From NCBI RefSeq assembly GCF_025150565.1, contig NZ_CP102283.1, positions 558,001 to 622,000 of the forward strand: a stretch of DNA of 64,000 bases. Reading direction: 5' to 3'. This DNA comes from Granulicatella adiacens ATCC 49175. Lineage in GTDB: Bacteria; Bacillota; Bacilli; Lactobacillales; Aerococcaceae. The notes under the pieces are model-generated. The model worked only from the letters and a program-made list of their open reading frames with translations. It was not told the origin of the DNA and searched no databases. Position 1 is the stretch's first letter. Every line of letters starts with the position of its first letter. Shown one piece after another: positions 37,049-46,710 of this stretch. Made by a program: the position numbers and the translations under genes.

Positions 37049-37591
37049 ATGTTTAAATATAATATCCGTGGAGAAAATATTGAGGTCACAGAAGCGATTC
37101 GTCAATACGCAGAAAAGAAAATTAGCAAACTTGAAAAGTATTTTACTGACGTAGCTAATGCGACTGCTTACGTTAACTTAAAAGTCTACACTGAAAAGAC
37201 TGCAAAAGTTGAAGTAACAATTCCACTTCCTTATTTAGTTCTACGTGCTGAGGAAACTTCAATTGATTTATATGGAAGCATTGACTTAGTAGTAGACAAA
37301 CTGGAAAGACAAGTTCGTAAACATAAAACAAAAATCAATCGTAAATCTCGTGAAAAAGGTTTCGATATTGTGTTACCAACACTTCCTGAAGCTCCGGAAG
37401 AAGAGGAAACAGGATTAGAAATCGTTCGTACAAAACGAATTGATTTAAAACCAATGGATAGCGAAGAAGCTGTTCTTCAAATGAACATGTTAGGACATAA
37501 CTTCTTTATCTATCAAGATGCTGAAACGAACGAAACAAACATTGTTTACCGTCGTAAAGATGGAAAATATGGTTTGATTGAAACAAATTAA
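37049..37591 (+). CDS. hpf: Ribosome hibernation promoting factor, long form
   Basis: Dimerises 70S ribosomes into inactive 100S particles in stationary phase. Length is 180 residues from the ATG at 37049, chosen because GGGGAG is correctly spaced there and MFKYNIRGENIEVTEAIR is the usual start. N-terminal S30AE domain (about 1-100), a linker with EEEETG, and the C-terminal dimerisation domain with KPMDSEEAVLQMNMLGHNFF. It is transcribed alone and is upstream of secA as in many Firmicutes. Confidence 0.95.
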   Translation: MFKYNIRGENIEVTEAIRQYAEKKISKLEKYFTDVANATAYVNLKVYTEKTAKVEVTIPLPYLVLRAEETSIDLYGSIDLVVDKLERQVRKHKTKINRKSREKGFDIVLPTLPEAPEEEETGLEIVRTKRIDLKPMDSEEAVLQMNMLGHNFFIYQDAETNETNIVYRRKDGKYGLIETN

Positions 37592-37602
37592 TAAAAAAAT
37601 CG

Positions 37603-37631
37603 GGTGACTTTGAAAAAGTCACCTTTTTTTG
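37603..37631 (+). terminator. Terminator after hpf
   Basis: GGTGACTT and AAGTCACC form an eight-pair stem, preceded by A7 and followed by T7. Confidence 0.9.
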
Positions 37632-37779
37632 CTTTCTTAATTAGCTAAACAATGGTAAAATGAATAAGATGCAATAGGTCTAGTTACCAATTTGTAGGAC
37701 TTTATTAGTTTTAAAATATTCATCATCTACATACTTTAAGATAAGGACGATTGATGAAGATAAAAAAGGAGTTAATTAA

Positions 37780-40224
37780 ATGGCAAATTTTTTGAGACAG
37801 TTAGTTGAAAATGATAAGCGCGAATTACGTCGTTTAGGGAAATTAGCGGATAAAGTAATTGCGTTAGAATCTCAAATGGCTGCATTAGAAGATGCTGATT
37901 TTCCAGTAAAAACTGAAGAATTTAAAGAGAGATATGCTAAAGGGGAAAGTTTAGATGCTCTTCTTCCTGAAGCATTCGCGTTAGTACGTGAAGGAGCTAA
38001 ACGTGTATTAGGCTTATTCCCATATAAAGTTCAAATCATGGGAGGAATTACACTTCATGATGGGAACATTGCGGAAATGCGTACTGGTGAAGGTAAAACT
38101 TTAACAGCGACAATGCCTGTATATTTAAACGCATTATCAGGAGACGGAGTTCACGTAGTTACAGTTAACGAATACTTAGCAAGTCGTGACGCTCGCGAAA
38201 TGGGTGAGTTATATAACTTCCTAGGCTTGACTGTAGGGTTAAACTTAACAGGAATGTCTTCAGAAGAAAAACGTGCAGCTTATGCTAGTGATATCACTTA
38301 TAGCACAAACAGTGAATTAGGATTTGACTACTTACGTGACAACATGGTGGTTTACAAATCACAAATGGTACAACGTCCATTGAACTACGCAGTTGTCGAT
38401 GAAACAGACTCAATCTTAATCGACGAAGCGCGTACGCCATTGATCATTTCAGGACAAGCTGAAAAATCAACAGTATTATACCAACGTGCAGATATGTTTG
38501 TTAAAGGCTTAAAAGAGGAAGAAGATTACACAATCGACTTAACTTCTAAAACAATCTCATTAACAGACGAAGGGATTAACAAAGCGGAACAAACATTCCG
38601 CCTACCAAACCTTTACGATGTTGATAATGCAGCACTTGTGCACCATATCGACCAAGCTTTACGTGCAAACTACATTATGTTACGCGACATCGACTATGTA
38701 GTGGATGAAGGTAAAGTTAAAATCGTTGATGGATTTACTGGACGTATCATGGAAGGTCGTCGTTACTCAGATGGTCTTCACCAAGCGATTGAAGCTAAAG
38801 AAGGCGTAGAAGTTGAAAACGAATCTAAGACAATGGCGACAATCACTTACCAAAACTACTTCCGTATGTATCGTAAATTGTCAGGAATGACAGGGACTGC
38901 CAAGACTGAAGAAGAAGAATTCAGAGAAATTTACAACATGAACGTTGTAGCTATTCCGACAAATCGACCAATTCAACGTGTTGACGGACAAGATTTAATT
39001 TATCCATCTCTACGTAGTAAATTTAAAGCGGTTGTTAACGATATTAAACAACGTCACGAAGTTGGACAACCGATCCTTGTAGGGACTGTTGCGGTTGAAA
39101 CAAGTGAATTGATTTCGAACTTACTACGCGAAGAAGGAATTCCTCATGAAGTACTAAACGCGAAAAACCACTTTAAAGAAGCAGAAATTATCATGTCAGC
39201 AGGTCAACGTGGCGCTGTAACAATCGCGACAAACATGGCCGGACGTGGTACTGACATTAAGCTTGGTAAAGGCGTGAAAGAACTAGGTGGACTTTGCGTA
39301 ATCGGAACAGAACGTCACGAAAGCCGTCGTATCGATAACCAATTACGTGGACGTAGTGGACGTCAAGGGGACCCAGGTGCAACACAATTCTACCTTTCAT
39401 TAGAAGATGATTTAATGAAACGTTTCGGTGGAGAAAAGATGCAAGCTATCTGGGAACGTCTAAACTTAACAGATGAAGAAGATGATAACTTCATCCAAAG
39501 TAAGATGTTAACCAAACAAGTGGAGTCGTCACAAAAACGTGTTGAAGGAAACAACTACGATACACGTAAAAGTGTCCTAGAGTACGATGAGGTTATGCGT
39601 GAACAACGTGAAATCATCTACTCTCAACGTTTACAAATTATCAATGAAGAGAAATCACTTGAAAATGTAACTAAAGGAATGATTCGTCGTACTATCCACC
39701 GTGTAGTGGAAAGCCATACTTTAGCGGATCAAAAAGAATGGAACTTAGAGGGAATTGTGGACTTTGCTCACAACTCAATCTGTGCTCCAGATGAACTTTC
39801 AATTAGCGATTTAGAAGGCAAAACAGCTGCTGAAATCGAAGAACTCTTATATGAAAAAGCAATGGAAATCTACAAAGAAAAACAAGAGCAATTGAATGGC
39901 GACAATCAAATGCTTGAGTTCGAAAAAGTAGTTATCTTACGTGTGGTTGACCGTAAGTGGACAGATCACATCGATGATATGGACCAATTACGTCAAAGTG
40001 TTGGTTTACGTGGATATGCACAAATCGATCCATTAACGGAGTACCAAACTGAAGGATACGAACGATTCCAACAAATGATTGCTGAAATCGATTATGACGT
40101 AACGCGTATCTTGATGAAATCTCAAATTCGTCAAAACTTACAACGTGAACAAGTTCAAGGAGTTCGTAGTGTAGTGGCTACAGGTCACGACAGAACTTCT
40201 GATGACGATTCAGAAAAAGCTTAA
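37780..40224 (+). CDS. secA: Protein translocase ATPase SecA
   Basis: Motor that drives unfolded preproteins through SecYEG. Length is 814 residues. Walker A is MRTGEGKTL, the DEAD-like box is [16 protein letters not shown], and the C-terminal helicase motifs include [13 protein letters not shown] and [13 protein letters not shown]. The far C terminus ([18 protein letters not shown]) lacks the cysteine-rich zinc motif that binds SecB in many bacteria. The ATG at 37780 follows AAAAAGGAG. secG is at 18.9 kb. Confidence 0.97.
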   Translation: MANFLRQLVENDKRELRRLGKLADKVIALESQMAALEDADFPVKTEEFKERYAKGESLDALLPEAFALVREGAKRVLGLFPYKVQIMGGITLHDGNIAEMRTGEGKTLTATMPVYLNALSGDGVHVVTVNEYLASRDAREMGELYNFLGLTVGLNLTGMSSEEKRAAYASDITYSTNSELGFDYLRDNMVVYKSQMVQRPLNYAVVDETDSILIDEARTPLIISGQAEKSTVLYQRADMFVKGLKEEEDYTIDLTSKTISLTDEGINKAEQTFRLPNLYDVDNAALVHHIDQALRANYIMLRDIDYVVDEGKVKIVDGFTGRIMEGRRYSDGLHQAIEAKEGVEVENESKTMATITYQNYFRMYRKLSGMTGTAKTEEEEFREIYNMNVVAIPTNRPIQRVDGQDLIYPSLRSKFKAVVNDIKQRHEVGQPILVGTVAVETSELISNLLREEGIPHEVLNAKNHFKEAEIIMSAGQRGAVTIATNMAGRGTDIKLGKGVKELGGLCVIGTERHESRRIDNQLRGRSGRQGDPGATQFYLSLEDDLMKRFGGEKMQAIWERLNLTDEEDDNFIQSKMLTKQVESSQKRVEGNNYDTRKSVLEYDEVMREQREIIYSQRLQIINEEKSLENVTKGMIRRTIHRVVESHTLADQKEWNLEGIVDFAHNSICAPDELSISDLEGKTAAEIEELLYEKAMEIYKEKQEQLNGDNQMLEFEKVVILRVVDRKWTDHIDDMDQLRQSVGLRGYAQIDPLTEYQTEGYERFQQMIAEIDYDVTRILMKSQIRQNLQREQVQGVRSVVATGHDRTSDDDSEKA

Positions 40225-40236
40225 TAAATAAGGGAG

Positions 40237-40266
40237 ACGGCGAAGCATTTCGCCGTTTTCTTTTAG
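40237..40266 (+). terminator. Terminator between secA and prfB
   Basis: ACGGCGAA and TTCGCCGT form an eight-pair G+C-rich stem with a four-base loop, followed by a T-rich tract. prfB begins 12 bases later, so some read-through into prfB is possible. Confidence 0.75.
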
Positions 40267-40278
40267 AAAGAGGTCAAT

Positions 40279-41404
40279 ATGGAAATTAGTGAAATTAGAA
40301 ATGCACTTGAAGCCATGAATGAGCAAATTATCAGCTATAGGAGGTCTCTTTGACTTAGATCGCCTAGAAGAAGATATCGCAGCTTACGAGCAGGAAATGT
40401 CTGAACCATCTTTTTGGGATGATAGCGAAAAAGCGAATCAAGTCATTCAAAAGAATAATGAATTAAAGTCGATTTATGATACTTTCCATAAAATGGAATT
40501 AGCTCATGAAGAAACAAGTTTATTATTTGAAATGTATAAAGAAGAGCCAGATGAAGAAGTGCATGCGGAAATCGTTGAGGCGATTCAGTCTCTTGAAAAA
40601 GACTTACAACGGTACGAATTAAGTATGTTACTGAACGGTCCACATGATAAGAACAGTGCTATCCTAGAAATTCACCCAGGAGCTGGGGGGACAGAATCGC
40701 AAGACTGGGGAAGTATGCTTCTTCGTATGTATATGCGATGGGCTGAAAAGCATGGCTACAGAGTCGAAACAGTGGACTACCAAGACGGGGATGAAGCTGG
40801 GATTAAATCTGTTACCTTATCGATTGAAGGGTTGAATGCATATGGGTACTTACGCTCTGAAAAAGGAGTACATAGACTCGTTCGTATTTCACCGTTTGAT
40901 GCAGCTGGGAAACGTCATACATCCTTCTGTTCGGTAGACGTCGTTCCGCAAATGGATGGAGATATTGATATTGAAATTAATCCAGATGACTTAAAAGTAG
41001 ATGTGTATCGTGCCAGCGGTGCCGGTGGACAACATATTAATAAGACGTCTTCTGCGGTACGTATTACACATATTCCAACTGGAATCGTGACGCAGAGTCA
41101 GGCGCAACGGTCTCAATTTAAAAATAGAGACCAAGCGATGGCGATGTTGAAGGCGAAATTATTCCAATTAGAAGAAGAGAAGAAGGCGGCAGAATTGGCA
41201 GCTATTCGTGGTGAGCAAAAAGATATCGCCTGGGGTTCTCAAATTCGAAATTATGTCTTCCACCCCTATTCAATGGTAAAAGACTTACGTTCTGGATATG
41301 AGACAGGAAATATTGGTGCGGTGATGGATGGAGACTTAGATTCGTTCATGGATGCGTACTTAAAATGGACTCTAGAAGGTACTAAGGCTGGAGAAGAAGC
41401 ATAG
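40279..41404 (+). CDS. prfB: Peptide chain release factor 2, with programmed +1 frameshift
   Basis: Terminates translation at UGA and UAA. The first frame starts at ATG 40279 and reads 24 codons up to an in-frame TGA at 40351-40353; the +1 frame then continues from GAC at 40352 to 41404, giving 374 residues. The slippery CTT-TGA-C, with AGGAGG at 40339-40344 just before it, is the classic autoregulatory site of RF2. The SPF recognition tripeptide is in VRISPFDAAGKR and the GGQ motif in GAGGQHINKTSSAV. An ATG at 40319 gives an open single frame but omits the conserved N terminus. Confidence 0.95.
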
Positions 41405-41410
41405 AGATGG

Positions 41411-41437
41411 ACACCTAGTGAATGCTAGGTGTTTTTA
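41411..41437 (+). terminator. Terminator after prfB
   Basis: ACACCTAG, loop TGAATG, CTAGGTGT, then TTTTT. Confidence 0.88.
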
Positions 41438-41509
41438 TCTTGTGAGGGTGACTATTTTAAGTTCATTTTAATTAGGTGGGGTATTATGGGATGAAACTTC
41501 CTAGATAGT

Positions 41510-41715
41510 TTGATGGGCTTCGGTGCCTATCAAGAAATTCAACCCTATTTGTGCATTGAGTAAGGCACAGTGGTTTATTGACTTTCTTTTCATCACTCGT
41601 GACTCAAGAAAGCCTAATAAACTGTGTGGAAATCGTTCTATTAGGAACGATTTGGAGTTAGATAGAGCAGAATAACCTCACACTGTGAGGTTATTCCTGG
41701 CTTCTGTCTCTCTCC
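41510..41715. other. Noncoding run of four hairpins between prfB and ftsE
   Basis: No gene is seen between 41437 and 41950. Four hairpins follow closely: H1 41510-41533 (TTGATGGGC with GCCTATCAA), H2 41566-41626 (CACAG...TTTATT with AATAAACTGTG, and inner CTTTCTT with AAGAAAG), H3 41630-41653 (AAATCGTTC with GAACGATTT), H4 41654-41715 (GGAG...AGA outer stem and a perfect 12-pair GAATAACCTCAC stem at 41670-41696). The last ends one base before the repeat element at 41717. It does not match tmRNA, RNase P, SRP or T-box signatures. It may be a structured RNA or nested small repeats. Confidence 0.6.
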
Positions 41716-41716
41716 C

Positions 41717-41849
41717 TCGTATCCTGAGTAGTTGAACTCGGGCTCACAGAGCCGACGTCCATTTCAACAAACATCCGCACGACTTGTTCCAAGTCCCTTG
41801 CGGTGTTTGTTTCCAATGATTCGGCTCTGAGCGTTCGCCCTCGTATCCT
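41717..41849 (-). repeat. Structured repeat element, copy B
   Basis: On the minus strand it begins and ends with AGGATACGA and has GAGTTCAACTAC two bases before the second copy. The core reads ACCGCAAG, a hairpin GACTTG-GAA-CAAGTC, then GTGCGGAT. AACAAACA pairs with TGTTTGTT around the core, and AGAGCCGA with TCGGCTCT outside. Copy A at 46709 has the same layout with different helix sequences. It is not coding. Confidence 0.8.
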
Positions 41850-41897
41850 TAATTTAATATTTCTGTAATCTTATGTGAAGGTGTTGTAATATTAGGG

Positions 41898-41906
41898 TGC
41901 TATAAT
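41898..41906 (+). promoter_or_regulatory. Extended -10 for ftsEX
   Basis: TGCTATAAT is a perfect TGn-TATAAT element 44 bases before the ftsE start; the -35 region is poor. Confidence 0.55.
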
Positions 41907-41950
41907 AGTGAAGATTAAAAAAATCGTAGGATTAGAAAGCTGGTGAGTTT

Positions 41951-42637
41951 ATGATTGAAATGATGAATGTAACTAAGAAATATAATAAAGGTATCACTGC
42001 TATTAATAATTTATCCATTCAAATTAAAGATGGAGAATTCGTTTATGTAGTAGGACCTTCTGGTGCAGGGAAATCAACTTTCATTAAAATGATGTATCGT
42101 GAAGAAAAAGCGACAAAGGGTAGAATTCGTGTGGGAAAATATGATTTGATGAAGATTAAAGATCGTCAAATTCCATTCTTACGCCGTTATGTTGGTGTCG
42201 TATTCCAAGATTTTAAACTTTTACAAAATAAAACAGTTTATGAAAATGTGGCTTATGCGATGGAAGTAATTGAAAAATCTCCTCGTGAAATTAAGCGCCG
42301 CGTCGATGAAGTGTTAGAATTAGTAAATTTAAAACACCGTATGAATAACTTCCCAAATGAATTATCTGGTGGGGAACAACAACGTGTAGCGATTGCTCGA
42401 GCAATTGTGAATACTCCGGGAATTTTAATTGCCGATGAGCCTACAGGAAACCTAGATCCGGATACATCTATGGAAATTATGGATATTTTAGAAAGAATTA
42501 ATGAACAAGGAACTACCATTGTGATGGCGACTCATAATAGTCAAATTGTAAACGAGAAAAAACATCGTGTTTTAGCCATTGAAAGTGGACAAATTGTTCG
42601 TGACCAAGAACAGGGGGAATACGGATATGAAGATTAG
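41951..42637 (+). CDS. ftsE: Cell division ATP-binding protein FtsE
   Basis: ATPase of the FtsEX complex, which in Gram-positives activates peptidoglycan hydrolases at the septum or side wall (PcsB- or CwlO-like partners). Length is 228 residues. Walker A is GPSGAGKSTFIK, the signature LSGGEQQR, and Walker B GILIADEPTGNLDPD. The start MIEMMNVTKKYNKG is normal. It overlaps ftsX by 11 bases. No hydrolase gene is adjacent. Confidence 0.96.
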   Translation: MIEMMNVTKKYNKGITAINNLSIQIKDGEFVYVVGPSGAGKSTFIKMMYREEKATKGRIRVGKYDLMKIKDRQIPFLRRYVGVVFQDFKLLQNKTVYENVAYAMEVIEKSPREIKRRVDEVLELVNLKHRMNNFPNELSGGEQQRVAIARAIVNTPGILIADEPTGNLDPDTSMEIMDILERINEQGTTIVMATHNSQIVNEKKHRVLAIESGQIVRDQEQGEYGYED

Positions 42638-43514
42638 AACGATGGGTCGTCATATACGTGACGCCTTCAAGAGTCTTTTCAGAAACGGATTAATGACGTT
42701 TGGTTCGGTTTCTGCGGTATCAATGATTCTTTTAATCGTTGGTGTGTTTGTTTCACTACTATTTAATGTGAACAAAATTGGATCAGATATTGAAAATGAC
42801 GTTAATGTTCGTGTATATATTGATTTGGCAGCAGATCAGGAAAAGACAGATCAATTAGAAGCGAAAATTAAAGAATTGGCGGATGTAGAATCTGTAACAT
42901 TCCGTTCAAAAGATGAAGAATTAGAAGATGTAACAAAGAGCTTTGCTGAAGAATTTTCATTGTTTAAAAATGATGGAAATCCACTTCGTAATGCTTTTGA
43001 CGTAAAAGCAAAAGAACCTCAAAAAACAAGCGCAGTTGCTAAAGCTATCGAAGGAATGGATTACGTAGCTCGTGTTCGTTATGGTGAGGCTCGTGCGGAT
43101 AATTTATTCCGAATTATTGCTACAGCTCGAAATATCGGTGCTGTCATTATTGTGGGGCTATTAGCGTTAGCAATGTTCTTAATTTCTAACACGATTCGCT
43201 CAACAATTTACTCAAGAAGAACTGAAATTGAGATTATGCGCTTAGTAGGAGCTACAAAGGCGTATATTCGCTGGCCTTTCTTCTTAGAAGGTGGGATGAT
43301 TGGATTACTTGGTTCTATTATTCCAATTGGATTAGTGTGGTCAATCTATCTATGGATTTATAAAGGTGGATCAGACTTCTTCTCTGGTTCAAGTTTTAGC
43401 TTACTTGATCCTAATCCATTCTTAATTTATGTCTCATTGGCCATGGCTGCTATCGGTATCACTATCGGAGCTTTTGGGTCTATTCTTTCAATGAGAAGAT
43501 TCCTAAAGAAATAA
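42627..43514 (+). CDS. ftsX: Cell division protein FtsX
   Basis: Membrane partner of FtsE, 295 residues from the ATG at 42627, which has CAGGGGGAAT upstream; longer in-frame reading into ftsE is not the real start. One N-terminal membrane helix with MTFGSVSAVSMILLIVGVF, an extracellular loop of about 110 residues (residues 45-160), and three C-terminal helices with the conserved RRTEIEIMRLVGATKAYIRWPF loop. Confidence 0.96.
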   Translation: MKIRTMGRHIRDAFKSLFRNGLMTFGSVSAVSMILLIVGVFVSLLFNVNKIGSDIENDVNVRVYIDLAADQEKTDQLEAKIKELADVESVTFRSKDEELEDVTKSFAEEFSLFKNDGNPLRNAFDVKAKEPQKTSAVAKAIEGMDYVARVRYGEARADNLFRIIATARNIGAVIIVGLLALAMFLISNTIRSTIYSRRTEIEIMRLVGATKAYIRWPFFLEGGMIGLLGSIIPIGLVWSIYLWIYKGGSDFFSGSSFSLLDPNPFLIYVSLAMAAIGITIGAFGSILSMRRFLKK

Positions 43515-43524
43515 ATCTTAAACT

Positions 43525-43553
43525 AAAGGTGAGCAGAGATGCTCATCTTTTTT
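43525..43553 (+). terminator. Terminator after ftsX
   Basis: AAAGGTGAGCA, loop GAGA, TGCTCATCTTTTTT with one G-T pair. Confidence 0.9.
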
Positions 43554-43621
43554 ATTTTTAATATGCATAATAGTTATAACGAGTTCAAAGAAACTGATAT
43601 ATATAAATAACGCATTTTGCA

Positions 43622-43651
43622 TTGACTCTAAGATAGCTTATCGTATATAGT
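43622..43651 (+). promoter_or_regulatory. Promoter of the met T-box leader
   Basis: -35 TTGACT at 43622-43627 and -10 TATATA (16-base spacer) or TATAGT at 43646-43651 (18-base spacer), just before the leader RNA. Confidence 0.6.
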
Positions 43652-43656
43652 AATTT

Positions 43657-43922
43657 CATCAGATAAAACAATGCAATGAACAGATAAGTAAATAGAGAAG
43701 AATGTGAAAGAGAATCCGGATGGTGAGAAAGGATACAGGGCACTTTATTGAAAATGGTCTGGGAGCAACAAAGGTGATCAAGCTTTTGCGTCTTGTACTC
43801 GATAAAGTACAAAAGTATCTTGCTAATGCAATGTACTTTTTAAGCAGTGAACTGTGAGGTTCATTGGAACTAGAGTGGTAACGCGAAACTTCGCCTCTAA
43901 AATAGGGGAGAAGCTTTTTTTA
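43657..43922 (+). promoter_or_regulatory. T-box riboswitch (probably methionine) for metQNI
   Basis: The T-box sequence AGAGTGGTAACGCG is at 43872-43885, followed by a terminator: CTTCGCCTC with GGGGAGAAG and a T run (43889-43922). Stem I marks are GATAAGTA and GGATGGTGAGA. A likely specifier codon ATG is at 43754-43756 in TTGAAAATGGTCTGG. Uncharged tRNA-Met would stabilise the antiterminator and turn on the transporter. The open frame at 43854-44045 is an artefact of this RNA. Confidence 0.9.
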
Positions 43923-44022
43923 TGGCCCAAAACCAAATCAATCATGCATCCATCTGGTGGAAATCCCGACGCGCGCATGTGGGTTTCCAAAATGAATTAT
44001 GGAATAATAAGGAGAGAAAAAT

Positions 44023-44880
44023 ATGAAATTATCAAAAATCTTTAAAACAGCAACTTTAGGACTTGTAGCTACAGCATTAGTAGCATGCGGAAACAATAAT
44101 TCTCAATCAGGAGAGTCAAAAACAACAACAGCAGAAAAATCAGAAGATAAAAAAATTACGGTAGTTGCTTCACCAGCACCTCATGCTGAAATTTTAGAAG
44201 CTGCAAAACCGATTTTAGCAAAAGAAGGTTATGAATTAGAAATTAATATCGTTAACGACTATGTGACTCCAAATAATATTGTTTATGGTGGAGATGCTGA
44301 TGCAAACTACTTCCAACATACCCCATATCTTGAAAAATTCAACAAAGAACACGGTCAAGACTTAGTATCAGTTGGGAATGTACACATTGAACCAATGGCG
44401 ATTTATTCTAAAAAATACAAATCATTACAAGAATTACCAGAAAATGCTGTAGTTTATGCTTCAACGAATCCTGCTGAAGTAGGACGTTTCTTAAGCTTCT
44501 TTACAAAAGCTGGTTTAATTAAATTAAAAGAGGGTGTTAACCCAGTTACTGCAGGACTAAGTGATATTGCGGAAAATCCAAAAAATATCCAAATTAAAAC
44601 TGAAATTGCTCCTGAATTGCTAGTTTCTACTTATGAAGCAAATGAAGGGGATGCAGTGATTATTAACTCAAACTTTGCGATTGATGCAAAACTTTCACCA
44701 GTTAAAGACTCAATTGCTTTAGAAGATCAAAGTTCTCCATATGCGAACTTAATTGCAGTAAAACCATCAGAAAAAGATAATGCAAAAATTAAAGCATTAA
44801 TTAAAGTGTTACAAAGTGAAGAAATCCGTAAATTTATTAGTGAGAAATATACAGATGGTTCTGTAGTTCCTGCGAAATAA
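44023..44880 (+). CDS. metQ: Methionine-binding lipoprotein MetQ
   Basis: Substrate-binding lipoprotein of the MetNIQ uptake ABC transporter. Length is 285 residues. The signal peptide ends in a lipobox, ALVACG, with the lipidated Cys at about residue 22, then a Ser/Thr/Gly-rich linker. The NLPA family pattern follows: VVASPAPHAEILE, GGDADANYFQHTPYLE, NPAEVGRFLSFF. First structural gene behind the Met-type T-box; a hairpin terminator separates it from metN. Confidence 0.95.
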   Translation: MKLSKIFKTATLGLVATALVACGNNNSQSGESKTTTAEKSEDKKITVVASPAPHAEILEAAKPILAKEGYELEINIVNDYVTPNNIVYGGDADANYFQHTPYLEKFNKEHGQDLVSVGNVHIEPMAIYSKKYKSLQELPENAVVYASTNPAEVGRFLSFFTKAGLIKLKEGVNPVTAGLSDIAENPKNIQIKTEIAPELLVSTYEANEGDAVIINSNFAIDAKLSPVKDSIALEDQSSPYANLIAVKPSEKDNAKIKALIKVLQSEEIRKFISEKYTDGSVVPAK

Positions 44881-44907
44881 TGTGATATACTATTAAACAG
44901 AAACAAG

Positions 44908-44957
44908 AGGAGTGGAAAGCCGTTAAGGGATGTGCCTTGGACTTTCCACTCTTTTTT
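44908..44957 (+). terminator. Intercistronic terminator between metQ and metN
   Basis: GAGTGGAAAG (44910-44919) pairs exactly with CTTTCCACTC (44942-44951), followed by TTTTTT. AGG with CCT can pair inside the loop. It would give more metQ than metN-metI transcript. Confidence 0.85.
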
Positions 44958-44978
44958 AACAGTTGAAGGAGTGAAGAG

Positions 44979-46004
44979 ATGATTAAAGTGGAACACGTGT
45001 CGAAAACTTATAAAGCAAAACAAGGCACGGTTGAGGCAGTCAAAGATGTCTCTTTAGAAATTAGCCGAGGAGAAATTTTTGGGATTATTGGTTTTTCAGG
45101 TGCTGGTAAAAGTACACTTATCCGTTTGTTGAATGGGTTAGAATCAGTTACAAGTGGACAAATTTCTATTAATGGAAAAGACATTACTAAATTAAAACGA
45201 AAAGCTCTTTTAAAAGAACGCCAAAAAATTGCGATGATTTTCCAACATTTTAACCTACTTTGGTCTAGAACCGTGGAAGAAAATATTGCTTTTTCTCTAG
45301 AAATTGCAGGCGTTGCTAAAGATGCCCGTAATCGAAAAGTCAAAGAATTGATTGAATTAGTGGGATTAAGTGGGCGTGAAAAAGCTTATCCTTCAGAATT
45401 ATCCGGGGGACAAAAGCAACGTGTGGGAATCGCTCGTGCACTTGCAAATGATCCGGAAGTATTACTTTGTGATGAAGCAACGAGTGCTTTGGATCCTAAA
45501 ACAACCAAAGATATTCTTAAATTGCTAGTAGAAATCAATGAGAGATTAGGTTTGACAATTGTGTTGATTACACACGAAATGCATGTTGTTCGTCAAATTT
45601 GTCATCGTGTAGCCGTGATGGAAGAAGGTCGAGTGGTTGAGAGTGGGGAGGTTATTGAAGTCTTCAAGAATCCTAAACAACCTATTACAAAACAATTCGT
45701 TGGGGAAGAACGAGTGGAAGATGAAATGGAAGAAGTATTTAGTCACTTAGCGACTTCTCTTCGTCCTGGTGTAGTCGTGCGTATTCAATATTTAGGAGAT
45801 CGAACAGGAGATGCTGTTCTATCCGAGGCGATTCGAAAACTTGATGCGACAGTATCAATTTTACAAGCAAAAGTGAATATAACCCAAAAAGGTGTGCTGG
45901 GTAGTATGATTATTCTAATTGAAGAAAACGAAGAAAAAGCAGAAGCAGTTATTCAATACCTTCAAAAAGCAGAAATTATTGTGGAGGTGTTAGAGAATGT
46001 TTAA
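44979..46004 (+). CDS. metN: Methionine ABC transporter ATPase MetN
   Basis: ATPase of the methionine importer, 341 residues. Walker A is GFSGAGKSTLIR, signature LSGGQKQR, Walker B VLLCDEATSALDPK. The C-terminal NIL domain (about residues 265-341) is present; in MetN it binds methionine and inhibits transport. It overlaps metI by eight bases. Confidence 0.96.
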   Translation: MIKVEHVSKTYKAKQGTVEAVKDVSLEISRGEIFGIIGFSGAGKSTLIRLLNGLESVTSGQISINGKDITKLKRKALLKERQKIAMIFQHFNLLWSRTVEENIAFSLEIAGVAKDARNRKVKELIELVGLSGREKAYPSELSGGQKQRVGIARALANDPEVLLCDEATSALDPKTTKDILKLLVEINERLGLTIVLITHEMHVVRQICHRVAVMEEGRVVESGEVIEVFKNPKQPITKQFVGEERVEDEMEEVFSHLATSLRPGVVVRIQYLGDRTGDAVLSEAIRKLDATVSILQAKVNITQKGVLGSMIILIEENEEKAEAVIQYLQKAEIIVEVLENV

Positions 46005-46710
46005 TGTATTTTTAGCTCAAACGAGTATAGAAGAATTGTTTCAACAAATGTTTTCTTTTGAAAACGTGAATTGGAATGAAGTGATCAAGGCGACTAATGA
46101 AACATTATATATGACCTTTATTCCAACTTTTTATGTTTTTGTCATTGGTTTGCTACTAGGTATTTTGCTATTTTTAACGGGAAAAGGACGTAGTCTCCAA
46201 AATAAGTTTGTTCATTTTATTTTAGGAGGCATTATCAATGTGTTCCGCTCTATTCCGTTTATTATCTTATTAACCTTGCTGATGCCATTTACAAAGGCGA
46301 TTATGACCACCATTATTGGTCCAAAAGGGGCAATTCCAACCTTAGTGATTAGTGCAGCTCCATTCTATGCTCGACTAGTCGATATTGCTTTAAATGAAAT
46401 TCCTTCTGGAGTGATTGAAGCAGCTGAGTCGATGGGGGCGAATACTCGTCAAATTATCACAAAGGTTTTAATTCCAGAATCTTTACCAGCTCTTGTCTCA
46501 GGAATTACGGTAACCGCCATTGCACTTGTAGGTTCTACTGCTGTAGCCGGTGCAATCGGAGCAGGTGGATTAGGAAACCTTGCTTATATGATTGGATTTA
46601 CTAGAAACAAACAAGATATCATTTTTGTAGCAACAGTAGCTATCCTTGTTTTAGTATTCATCATTCAAATTATTGGAGATTTAACCGTCAAAGCAATAGA
46701 TAAACGATAG
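45997..46710 (+). CDS. metI: Methionine ABC transporter permease MetI
   Basis: Permease subunit, 237 residues with five or so membrane helices. The EAA-type loop that contacts MetN is AAESMGANTRQIITKVLIPESLP. The ATG at 45997 lies inside metN. Its stop codon TAG is formed partly by the first bases of the structured repeat element that begins at 46709. Confidence 0.95.
   Translation: MFNVFLAQTSIEELFQQMFSFENVNWNEVIKATNETLYMTFIPTFYVFVIGLLLGILLFLTGKGRSLQNKFVHFILGGIINVFRSIPFIILLTLLMPFTKAIMTTIIGPKGAIPTLVISAAPFYARLVDIALNEIPSGVIEAAESMGANTRQIITKVLIPESLPALVSGITVTAIALVGSTAVAGAIGAGGLGNLAYMIGFTRNKQDIIFVATVAILVLVFIIQIIGDLTVKAIDKR

Noticed and set aside
40319-41404. Single-frame prfB from ATG 40319.
   Set aside because: It leaves out the conserved N-terminal region and the clear frameshift site with its Shine-Dalgarno-like stimulator.
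41437-41950. Possible tmRNA, RNase P, SRP or 6S RNA in this gene-free stretch.
   Set aside because: None of the conserved landmarks (tRNA-like end, tag frame, RNase P core, SRP GNAR/GGAA loop) were found; it is reported as an unknown structured region.
43854-44045. Open frame of 63 codons before metQ.
   Set aside because: It lies over the T-box antiterminator and terminator and has no ribosome site.
44981-45343. Several long minus-strand open frames opposite metN, oadB, rpoB and others.
   Set aside because: They mirror codon patterns of strong plus-strand genes and have no family resemblance or ribosome sites.
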